Shown in pieces: positions 1-5,393 of a stretch of DNA of 6,163 nucleotides (position 1 is its first letter; each line of letters starts with the position of its first letter). Origin of the DNA: Deltaproteobacteria bacterium (GTDB lineage Bacteria > Bdellovibrionota_B > Oligoflexia > Oligoflexales > Bog-1112). The notes beneath the pieces are model-generated. The model did not search any database. It was not told the origin of the DNA and was given only the letters and a program-made list of their open reading frames with translations. The stretch is from assembly GCA_003136475.1 (NCBI GenBank), contig PLEQ01000180.1:1-6163 (forward strand), written 5' to 3'. The translations under genes were made by a program, and so were the position numbers.

Positions 1-19
1 CTAGCAAGTTTGCAAAACT

Positions 20-586
20 TCAGTTAGGAACTTTTTGTTTGCCAAAGGTTTGCGGATGTTTTTTCATTAAGTCCTGCAACTTCGTCAGGATTGATTTTTT
101 CCAAGTTACCAAATCATTGTTGGTCAGTTCTAAATCAGATTTTTTCAGCAGATCTGCCAAAATTTTTAATTCCGAAGGGGTCAAATCTCCTAAAAATGGT
201 GATTTTATTATTTCCGAAAATTCCGGCAGTGCCATACTCAGACGCTGCTCGATGAAAACAAGGCCGAGTTTGGAGATGTTTTGGTTGGCTTGTCCCTGAG
301 CAAAATTATAAAAAGCTGTTGAACCATTATCAAGATCCGAACATTTCACCTCCCCAGTTGTGTTCACCAAAAAATTTGCGGGCTTGATATCGTTGTGTGG
401 GATCTTATTTTCTTCAAGAAACAGCTTTCTTTCCACCAAGTCTCTCATAAGCTTGTCGGAAAATGGCACCTTAATTTGCGTTAAATCACCTGCCATGCGT
501 TCAAATATTGCATACGATTTACCACCAACAGTCGTGTTACCATAATAAGAAACGACATGAGAATTACCACCAAGCTTATCAATTTT
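20..586 (-). pseudogene. Kinase C-lobe fragment of the broken kinase gene
   Basis: This frame is open from 586, after a TGA at 589-587, to the TGA at 22-20. An internal ATG at 496 gives a 158-residue product, but homology starts earlier, at about 580 (DKLGGNSHVVSYYGN). The catalytic loop is HNDIKPANFLV, with the catalytic Asp, Lys and metal-binding Asn present (reconstructed D226, K228, N231). Asparagine replaces the usual Arg before the Asp, so this is a non-RD kinase. The magnesium motif DFG is DLD (D244-L-D246). Only about 100 residues follow it, far fewer than in a typical eukaryotic C-lobe. The compact form recalls minimal effector kinases of the OspG/NleH type; this comparison comes from motifs and size only. 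A product starting at 496 would lack the ATP-binding lobe. Confidence 0.65.
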
Positions 587-996
587 TCATAGGAACTAAC
601 ACTGGGTGCATTTACGCCCGTCTTTTTAGTGAGAGCCACAAATTGCTGACCTGGATAGTCCGATAACTTGACCTCATAGGCCATACTCTCACCGCCGCTT
701 CCCAGTTTTTTACCAACTTCTGTGAAAGCGTCTTTTGATTTAATAATTGGCTTAGCTGAAACTCCAGCAAGCAAATTACCGTTTGTATTTGCAACTGGGG
801 TGACGATATGTTGAGCTTCAAGAGCTTGAACTTCATTAGGAGTTCCTTCCACTAAAATGGTTTCGCCTTGAGGAATCTCGGGAAGTGATTGCACATGAGA
901 GACAATAGGTTGGGAATCTAAATATACTGAGGGTTCTGCCGCACTTTCATCGCTATCTTGAGAAAGAGATGGGAAGAAATCGGGTTGCGATGCCGC
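481..996 (-). pseudogene. Linker and kinase N-lobe fragment of the broken kinase gene
   Basis: This frame is open from 996, just after a TAG at 999-997, to a stop at 481-483. Its only recognisable internal start is GTG at 894, with no good ribosome-binding site. After an acidic linker rich in D, E, S and P it has a glycine-rich loop (GKKLGSGGESMAYEV, reconstructed residues about 118-132). Next is a VALTKK segment that supplies the ATP-binding lysine (about residue 147 or 148), then SSYEK, which may hold the helix C glutamate. After position 583 the frame encodes an unrelated hydrophobic tail and stops, while kinase homology continues in the next frame. It cannot form a kinase by itself. Confidence 0.62.
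583..587 (-). other. Frameshift site in a short homopolymer (kinase gene)
   Basis: The coding strand reads TAT GAA AAA TTG here and leaves the kinase frame. One more A in the A5 run would give Tyr-Glu-Lys-Ile-Asp-Lys and restore it. A lysyl tRNA on AAA could re-pair after slipping back one base, so low-level -1 frameshifting is conceivable. The site is not a canonical X-XXY-YYZ heptamer, and I see no stimulatory hairpin. An indel mutation or base-calling error is more likely. Confidence 0.55.
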
Positions 997-1066
997 CTAC
1001 GAAAATTAGTAAGCTTGCAACTAACGAAACCACAACATTTAAGTTATTTTTTCTACACCCACCCAT
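953..1066 (-). pseudogene. Signal-peptide fragment of the broken kinase gene
   Basis: This 37-codon frame starts at ATG 1066 and stops at TAG 955-953. It has a basic N-terminus (R5, K6) and a hydrophobic core, VVVSLVASLLIFVGG. Weak purine-rich ribosome-binding sequence (GAGAG and GGAG) lies just upstream of the ATG. Past about position 995 the frame becomes unconvincing, while the neighbouring frame continues as a hydrophilic linker. Dropping one base in GGCGGC joins the hydrophobic core to that linker with a good cleavage site. A stand-alone small membrane peptide is possible but less likely. Confidence 0.6.
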
Positions 1067-1087
1067 AGCTCCAACTCTCGGATCTGC

Positions 1088-1996
1088 TTAAGAGGGATTG
1101 AATTTTTTTATAGATTTTAAGCAATATTGGTATCTTGCAAGAGGATATGGCTTCCAACGATCATGCAGCCAGAAATACTGCTGCGGGCATTCACGGATGC
1201 AAGTTTCTATCACTTGATTGAGGTGGGTAGAGTTGTCAATTATATCCTGTTGAGCGTTGCCGGTATCTTTGAGGAAAATTTCAGACTTGCAGTGGAGTAC
1301 GTGCTCGCCGACGCGTGAGCGTGTGGAGTAGGCGATGAAGATGGGGGCTTTGATGCGCGCCCAAATCGCCGTAAAACTGGTGTTGGTTTTTGCGGGTTTG
1401 CCAAAAAACGGTAAAAAGGGTTCACCGGGTCGCGCTTGATCGAGGATCACAGCTACGATTTCGCCACCTTTCAAAACACGACGCATAGCGCGAATGGCAT
1501 CGCCTGCAGACTTACGTACGATAACGTTCATACCGTTGCGGGTGCGAAGCTGGGTGATAAAACGGTCAAGGCCGGGGGATCCCACTTTTTTCACAACAAC
1601 GTTTACAGGCTTGATTTGTTTGGCAACGCCACTCGCAGCAGCCTCCCAATTGCTCATGTGCATCGCGATGACATAGGCTCCCTCTCCTCGTGCTAAGGCT
1701 TGGATGAGGGGTTCGGCATTTTCCATTGTCATATTGCAGGCAATATCTCCGTTACGGAAATACAAGAGTTCGAGAGCGGTAAGAATAAAATGGTAGAAGG
1801 AGGACTGGGCGATCTCGGCTTTTTCTTGCGGATTTTTTGTGTTCCCAAAAGCGATCTCGAGATTTTGCAAGATCAGGCGTTGGCGTAGACGAAAGATGCG
1901 AAAAAATATGAACGTCAAAAAGCGAGCAAGGCTCTCAAGACTTTGGCGTGGGAGTTGGCTTATAAAAAATGAGGTGAGGTTTATGAAATGGTACAA
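1088..1996 (-). CDS. LpxL/HtrB/LpxM-family lysophospholipid or lipid A acyltransferase
   Basis: Inner-membrane acyltransferase of the lipid A biosynthesis family, which moves a fatty acyl chain from acyl-ACP or acyl-CoA to a glycolipid acceptor, usually a lipid A precursor. The catalytic H-x4-E motif is HMSNWE (H113, E118). Other family marks are the basic/hydrophobic N-terminus with RLRQRLILQNLEIAF (about 36-50), a Gly-rich RGEGAYVIAMH lead-in, ILDQ (184-187), and the C-terminal YFWLHDRWK (274-282). The length of 302 residues is normal. The start is TTG at 1996; the only in-frame codons back to the preceding gene's stop are GTT, CCA and CTC. The ribosome-binding site is poor (AGG overlapping the upstream stop), so translation may be coupled to the ATPase gene 9 bases away. 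Substrate cannot be fixed from sequence: HxxNWE forms also occur in homologues that make other acylated lipids. Confidence 0.9.
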   Translation of the reverse strand: MYHFINLTSFFISQLPRQSLESLARFLTFIFFRIFRLRQRLILQNLEIAFGNTKNPQEKAEIAQSSFYHFILTALELLYFRNGDIACNMTMENAEPLIQALARGEGAYVIAMHMSNWEAAASGVAKQIKPVNVVVKKVGSPGLDRFITQLRTRNGMNVIVRKSAGDAIRAMRRVLKGGEIVAVILDQARPGEPFLPFFGKPAKTNTSFTAIWARIKAPIFIAYSTRSRVGEHVLHCKSEIFLKDTGNAQQDIIDNSTHLNQVIETCIRECPQQYFWLHDRWKPYPLARYQYCLKSIKKFNPS

Positions 1997-2005
1997 GAGT
2001 GGAAC

Positions 2006-2818
2006 CTATAGTTTTGCAGCATTGTGCCAATGTTTTGCGATGAATGGCTTTGGCAAGTCAAGGCCCAATGCGTATTCGATATCGAGACCGATGAGGCGCA
2101 CGGACAGAAAATTACGCACCCACTCGGTACCATTCAAGAGAAGTTCTCGCCACGGGCCATCCGCTTCCACTTTTCCCTCATGCAGGATCAGAAGACGGTC
2201 GGCAAAACGAATTGCGATTTCCACGTTCGAGCTTGCGACGAGCATACTGGTCTTTTGATGGGCACCGCTCAATTCACCGATCATCTGCAGGATTATCGTC
2301 GACGTCACGGGATCTAGCCCGGCGGTCGGCTCGTCGAAGATAGCGAGTTCTGGCTCTGTACATAGTGCTCGCGCGATGCCAATGCGTCGTTTCATACCGC
2401 CTGAAAGTTCGTGAGGAAACATAGCGGCCGTCCCGGCCAACTTGACGCCCGCCAGCAAGCGTTGCATGGTGTTGTCCATTTCCTCTGCGGTTTTTTGCGT
2501 CATGTGTTCCATGGCAAAGAGCAAATTTTCACGAACGGTCATGAAGTCAAAGAGGCCGCCCTGCTGGAAGGCCATACCTGTACGACGGCAGACGAGCTGC
2601 TTCTCGCTCTCACTGGCATGGCTCATGTCGGTGTCGAAAAGGTAGGCGTTACCCTTATTCGGCCGCTCGAGACCGAGTAAGAGTTTAAGAACCGTGGTCT
2701 TACCACAGCCGCCAGGGCCGATGAGGCTCAAACGTTCCCCGGGTTTTACGGCGAAACTTACGTCGTCGAGAATGACGGCACCGTCATATTTTTTAGTGAT
2801 ATGTTCAAAGCGAATCAA
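2006..2818 (-). CDS. MlaF-like ABC transporter ATPase (phospholipid/MCE type)
   Basis: Cytoplasmic nucleotide-binding subunit that would drive a lipid transporter of the Mla/MCE class. From the TTG start it has 270 residues, beginning M-I-R-F-E-H. Visible motifs are Walker A GPGGCGKTT (about 34-42, K40), Q-loop FQQGGLFDFMTVREN (Q85), signature LSGGMKRRIGIARAL (from 138), Walker B LAIFDEP (D162, E163), and D-loop AGLD (D169). The Q-loop wording and the C-terminal EWVRNFLS resemble MlaF. The expected switch histidine is missing: the H-loop reads VASSNV, with serine (Ser197) in the usual place. No MlaE permease or MCE protein is encoded nearby. The TTG at 2818 is preferred because GAGGAG lies 6 bases upstream and the protein then starts like its family. 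An in-frame ATG at 2845 would add nine residues but has no ribosome-binding site. It could be another ABC importer or exporter subunit. Confidence 0.88.
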   Translation of the reverse strand: MIRFEHITKKYDGAVILDDVSFAVKPGERLSLIGPGGCGKTTVLKLLLGLERPNKGNAYLFDTDMSHASESEKQLVCRRTGMAFQQGGLFDFMTVRENLLFAMEHMTQKTAEEMDNTMQRLLAGVKLAGTAAMFPHELSGGMKRRIGIARALCTEPELAIFDEPTAGLDPVTSTIILQMIGELSGAHQKTSMLVASSNVEIAIRFADRLLILHEGKVEADGPWRELLLNGTEWVRNFLSVRLIGLDIEYALGLDLPKPFIAKHWHNAAKL

Positions 2819-2824
2819 ACCGGT

Positions 2825-2830
2825 CTCCTC
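2825..2830 (-). promoter_or_regulatory. Ribosome-binding site that favours the TTG start of the ABC ATPase
   Basis: The coding strand reads GAGGAG, then six bases, then TTG (2818-2816). This is close to an ideal Shine-Dalgarno sequence and spacing. The alternative ATG at 2845 is preceded by an A-rich stretch without such a sequence. Confidence 0.65.
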
Positions 2831-2865
2831 GCAGCTTCCTACCATTTTCGCACGTTTTCAGAAGA

Positions 2866-2894
2866 CTTGTATCGAGACTCTAGCGCTGAGGCAA
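2866..2894 (-). promoter_or_regulatory. Candidate sigma70-type promoter for the minus-strand unit
   Basis: On the minus strand, TTGCCT (2894-2889) and TACAAG (2871-2866) are separated by 17 bases. Each box matches four of six consensus positions. Transcription would start near 2859, leaving about 40 bases before the TTG start of the ATPase and room for its ribosome-binding site. It would leave too little room for the alternative ATG at 2845. Confidence 0.35.
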
Positions 2895-2900
2895 AGCCTC
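2888..2900. repeat. Inverted repeat in the divergent promoter region
   Basis: GAGGC-AAA-GCCTC is a perfect 5-base inverted repeat with a 3-base centre, next to the palindrome AGCGCT (2882-2887). It overlaps the proposed -35 box of the minus-strand promoter and has no following T run, so an operator fits better than a terminator. The arms are short and chance is possible. Confidence 0.3.
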
Positions 2901-2954
2901 TACCCCGCCTCACGCTTCCTGGCCCGAAAAACACTAAAGACCTCCGCTACACTT

Positions 2955-2960
2955 TATGAT
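2955..2960 (+). promoter_or_regulatory. mvaA: Possible -10 element upstream of mvaA
   Basis: TATGAT matches five of six -10 consensus bases and lies 67 bases before the mvaA start. No acceptable -35 box lies 16-18 bases upstream and there is no extended TG, so an activator would be needed if it is used. Confidence 0.22.
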
Positions 2961-3013
2961 AGGAAAAACTCACCCCGTCCGTAGCCAACAACAGAGATGC
3001 ACATAAGAGTAAC

Positions 3014-3019
3014 AAGGAG
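3014..3019 (+). promoter_or_regulatory. mvaA: Ribosome-binding site that sets the TTG start of mvaA
   Basis: AAGGAG lies eight bases before TTG 3028-3030. It is the strongest Shine-Dalgarno sequence here and supports the rare start. Reading from it gives an N-terminus (S-R-L-P-G-F) that aligns with the usual class II reductase N-terminus. Confidence 0.7.
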
Positions 3020-3027
3020 AGCTTAGC

Positions 3028-4233
3028 TTGGAATTCAGCCGAGAAGGGTCATCGCGACTGCCTGGATTTTACGCGTTACCGGTCAGTGAACGTGCTGACA
3101 TTACTGCGCGCTTTTCGCATTTGAATGTGGGGGAGAAGGAGTCTCTCAATAATTTCGGCTCCTTAAGTGGCGAGCTCGTCGATATTTTTATAGAAAATGC
3201 GGTTGGCTGCTTCAGTCTGCCGCTGGGCATCGCTACAAATTTTTCGATCAATAAGAGAGATATTCTGGTGCCGATGGCGGTGGAAGAGACCAGCGTGATT
3301 GCCGCCGCAAGTCATGGCGCAAAACTCGCTCGTTATGGCGGAGGTTTTCAAACACGCAGTACGGAACCGATTATGACCGGGCAAATCCAGCTGATTCTCG
3401 AAGAGCCCGGTGACTTCGACACGATTCTTGCAGCAGAAAAAGAGCAGCTGCTTGCCTATGCGAACCGCGGCCAAGATCGTCTGCTGAGGCGTGGCGGCGG
3501 CGCTAAAGATTTGACTTGGTACTATATTCCGGCCATCAAGAGCCTCGTGATTTTGGTGCATGTCCACACGGGGGATGCGATGGGGGCGAATATCGTGAAT
3601 ACGATGGTTGAAAAGCTGTCAACCTTCATGCCCGAGCTGTTTCCAGCTTGCGAACTGGGCTTGCGTATTTTGACGAACTTGACGGATCGTCGGATGGCTT
3701 TTGCCGAGTGCACGATTCCCCCTGAGGCCTTTACTCAGTCGGAGCAAGATGGTGCTTATGTGATCGATCGTATAGTCCAAGCTTGGCATTTTGCCTGGCA
3801 TGATACGTATCGTGCGGCAACGCATAACAAAGGTGTCATGAATGGAATCGACCCCGTGCTGATCGCCACCGGCAATGACTGGCGCGCTATCGAAGCCGGC
3901 GCGCATGCCTACTGCAGTCGCGATGGCCACTATCGCCCCATGACGATGTGGCGCAAAACTCAGAGCGGTCAGCTCCATGGCAGCATCGAGCTACCTATGG
4001 CGGTGGGCACGGTAGGTGGCGTCACCAAACTTCACCCTACAGCTCAAGCGGCTTTGAAGCTTCTCGGGCGGCCCTCTGCTCAGGAACTAGGCGAGATCGT
4101 ATGCGCGGTAGGTCTTGCGCAAAACCTTTCCGCCCTACGCGCCTTAGCGACGGAAGGGATTCAACACGGCCACATGGGTCTTCATCAAAAAAATCTCGAT
4201 TTGATTCAGAGACAAGCTAATGTTTTTGCTTAA
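3028..4233 (+). CDS. mvaA: Class II 3-hydroxy-3-methylglutaryl-CoA reductase
   Basis: Soluble enzyme that interconverts HMG-CoA and mevalonate with NAD(P)H, the committed step of the mevalonate route. The 401-residue product has no membrane segments, and its wording follows the Pseudomonas mevalonii enzyme. Visible motifs are ENAVG (56-60), VEETSVIAAAS with the catalytic Glu (86/87), cofactor motif DAMGAN (183-188), HNKGVMNGID with catalytic Lys268, TGND with catalytic Asp284, and GHMGLH with catalytic His382. The N-terminus SRLPGF aligns with the family start. The C-terminus is short: 19 residues follow the catalytic His, whereas the P. mevalonii enzyme (428 residues, recalled) has nearly 50, forming the mobile flap. 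The mevalonate kinase gene follows after 53 bases, which argues for a biosynthetic rather than degradative role. Cofactor preference cannot be read here. Confidence 0.96.
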   Translation: MEFSREGSSRLPGFYALPVSERADITARFSHLNVGEKESLNNFGSLSGELVDIFIENAVGCFSLPLGIATNFSINKRDILVPMAVEETSVIAAASHGAKLARYGGGFQTRSTEPIMTGQIQLILEEPGDFDTILAAEKEQLLAYANRGQDRLLRRGGGAKDLTWYYIPAIKSLVILVHVHTGDAMGANIVNTMVEKLSTFMPELFPACELGLRILTNLTDRRMAFAECTIPPEAFTQSEQDGAYVIDRIVQAWHFAWHDTYRAATHNKGVMNGIDPVLIATGNDWRAIEAGAHAYCSRDGHYRPMTMWRKTQSGQLHGSIELPMAVGTVGGVTKLHPTAQAALKLLGRPSAQELGEIVCAVGLAQNLSALRALATEGIQHGHMGLHQKNLDLIQRQANVFA

Positions 4234-4270
4234 AATAGCGTCTAAGCGCAGTCTAAGATTATGAGCTATT

Positions 4271-4277
4271 GGGGGAG
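4271..4277 (+). promoter_or_regulatory. Ribosome-binding site for the mevalonate kinase GTG start
   Basis: GGGGGAG lies nine bases before GTG 4287-4289. It favours this start over the TTG codons at 4290 and 4350; the latter would trim a 21-residue N-terminal extension but has no ribosome-binding site. Confidence 0.5.
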
Positions 4278-4286
4278 ACTTGCTAA

Positions 4287-5300
4287 GTGTTGTCGCAAGC
4301 TATTCATATTGAATTAAAAGACTCCGATCTCCAGCAAACACCCGCATTCTTGCCTTTTGCCCAACCAAGTAGGGCTTACGCCTGCGGCAAAGTGATCCTC
4401 GTCGGAGAGCACGCTGTGATTTACGGCGCCCGCGCGGTCGCCATCCCTGTCCTCAGCATGCGTCTGGAAGTTGTTTTACAGGCTGTGTCCAACACACTTT
4501 ATGCCCGGCGTCGCAATGCTCTCAAAACAACTCACTCCGAAAACTTACAGAATGTGATCCGCGACGCCCTTCGCATTCTCAACTGTAAGCCTTTTCCACT
4601 GCGCATCGAAGGTCACTCTAATATTTTATTCGGTGCAGGTCTTGGCGCCTCTGCAGCGCTCTGTGTCTGTATATTGAAAGCGATTTCACAATTCTTCGAC
4701 ATCAAGCTGGATGCCTTTGAACTTGCCAGCTTCGCTAACCAGTTGGAAAAACGTTTTCATGGTACACCTTCCGGTCTCGATACCATGACGGTTGCGCTTG
4801 AAAAAGCGCTGCTCTTTGCCAAAGCTAGCGAGCCACAGATCATTCACGCTAGAAGCCTTTCCTCGAGGGCAAGCGATCGTCTGTATCCATGGACCTTTGC
4901 CATCATTGATAGCGGTACACGTTCACCCACGCTTGCTATGGTGCAGGAGTCTGCACCCTATTTTCGCCAGTCTGCCGGTGAGGCTAGGCTTCTGCGCTTT
5001 GATGCGATTGCTGAGCTCAGTTGCAAAGGCTTGGAAAGCGGCGATCTAGAGGCTGTACGCCAAGGCATGGAAAGTGCTGGGCGCCTGCTGCATGAGATTG
5101 GTGTTGTCCCTCCGCTCTTGGAAACGATTATCGAACGCGCTCAAGACTGCGGGGTTCTCTCGGCAAAGGTAACCGGCGCAGGCGGCGGCGGCTGTGTTCT
5201 CTGCCTATTGAATCCGGTTCATGCAGCAGACACCTTGCATCGCCTCCAAAATGTATTTGGTCTCGACAAAGTTCACGAAGTGACACTTGTTACTGCATAA
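4287..5300 (+). CDS. Mevalonate kinase (GHMP kinase family)
   Basis: Cytoplasmic GHMP-fold kinase that phosphorylates mevalonate to 5-phosphomevalonate with ATP. The 337-residue protein has the mevalonate-kinase form of motif 1, CGKVILVGEHAVIYG (33-47, K35, E41, H42). The ATP-binding motif 2 is FGAGLGASAAL (115-125), the catalytic-Asp segment is HGTPSGLD (158-165, D165), and motif 3 is KVTGAGGGGCVLCL (294-307). Motif 1 has Cys33 where Pro is usual. HGTPSGLD next to a GEHAVIYG motif separates it from phosphomevalonate kinase, galactokinase and homoserine kinase. About 28 residues precede motif 1, longer than usual. It lies 53 bases after mvaA on the same strand, with no terminator between, so the two are probably co-transcribed and consecutive in the pathway. 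Later mevalonate-pathway genes are not in the window. Confidence 0.93.
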   Translation: MLSQAIHIELKDSDLQQTPAFLPFAQPSRAYACGKVILVGEHAVIYGARAVAIPVLSMRLEVVLQAVSNTLYARRRNALKTTHSENLQNVIRDALRILNCKPFPLRIEGHSNILFGAGLGASAALCVCILKAISQFFDIKLDAFELASFANQLEKRFHGTPSGLDTMTVALEKALLFAKASEPQIIHARSLSSRASDRLYPWTFAIIDSGTRSPTLAMVQESAPYFRQSAGEARLLRFDAIAELSCKGLESGDLEAVRQGMESAGRLLHEIGVVPPLLETIIERAQDCGVLSAKVTGAGGGGCVLCLLNPVHAADTLHRLQNVFGLDKVHEVTLVTA

Positions 5301-5320
5301 ATTTATGTTCAAACAAACGA

Positions 5321-5349
5321 TTGGTGTGACGGATTTATCCCTGTAAACT
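5321..5349 (+). promoter_or_regulatory. mqnE: Weak candidate promoter before mqnE
   Basis: TTGGTG (5321-5326) and TAAACT (5344-5349) are 17 bases apart, matching three and four of six consensus bases. It lies in the 93-base gap between the kinase gene and mqnE, which holds no terminator-like hairpin. Read-through from the mevalonate genes is equally possible. Confidence 0.2.
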
Positions 5350-5393
5350 CAAAAGCTAGCCTGGTGAGTTGACGAACTGTTCGAGAGGGAATT

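Larger units (their letters stand above)
20..1066 (-). pseudogene. Secreted small Ser/Thr protein kinase-like gene, broken by two frameshifts
   Basis: Joining three reading frames gives a protein of about 348 residues. It starts at ATG 1066-1064 (MGGCRKNNLN), followed by a hydrophobic stretch (about residues 11-24) and a likely signal peptidase I site V-G-A|S. Then come an acidic, proline-containing linker to about residue 110, a small kinase N-lobe, and a C-lobe with an HNDIKPAN catalytic loop. The first shift (one extra base) lies in the GGCGGC stretch at 992-997. The second (one base missing) lies at the T5 run at 583-587, which is A5 in the coding sense. Repairing both gives continuous kinase homology, and the first and third frames are the same. 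The start is 21 bases after the acyltransferase stop, so the gene was probably the last of that transcription unit. It is clearly more A/T-rich than its neighbours, which suggests acquisition by transfer. A sequencing error at either site would make it intact. The protein-kinase fold is inferred from motifs; the substrate is unknown. Confidence 0.72.

Noticed and set aside
6..20. Inverted repeat AAGTTT-GCA-AAACTT at the end of the kinase gene
   Set aside because: The stem is short and A/T-rich with no T run after it on the minus strand, and the window ends there, so a terminator cannot be supported.
953..1066. Independent 37-residue membrane peptide
   Set aside because: A one-base change joins it to the kinase linker with a good signal cleavage site, so it is better explained as the kinase signal peptide.
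1839..2258. Plus-strand open frame of 139 codons
   Set aside because: It lies opposite the acyltransferase and ATPase genes, is rich in Arg and Ser as expected of antisense frames, and shows no family motif.
3163..3978. Minus-strand open frames of up to 134 codons opposite mvaA
   Set aside because: They overlap a strongly conserved reductase gene and have no ribosome-binding sites or recognisable domains.
3948..4220. Plus-strand 90-codon frame inside mvaA
   Set aside because: It is a second frame within the reductase gene; its Arg/Ser-rich composition and lack of motifs mark it as a shadow.
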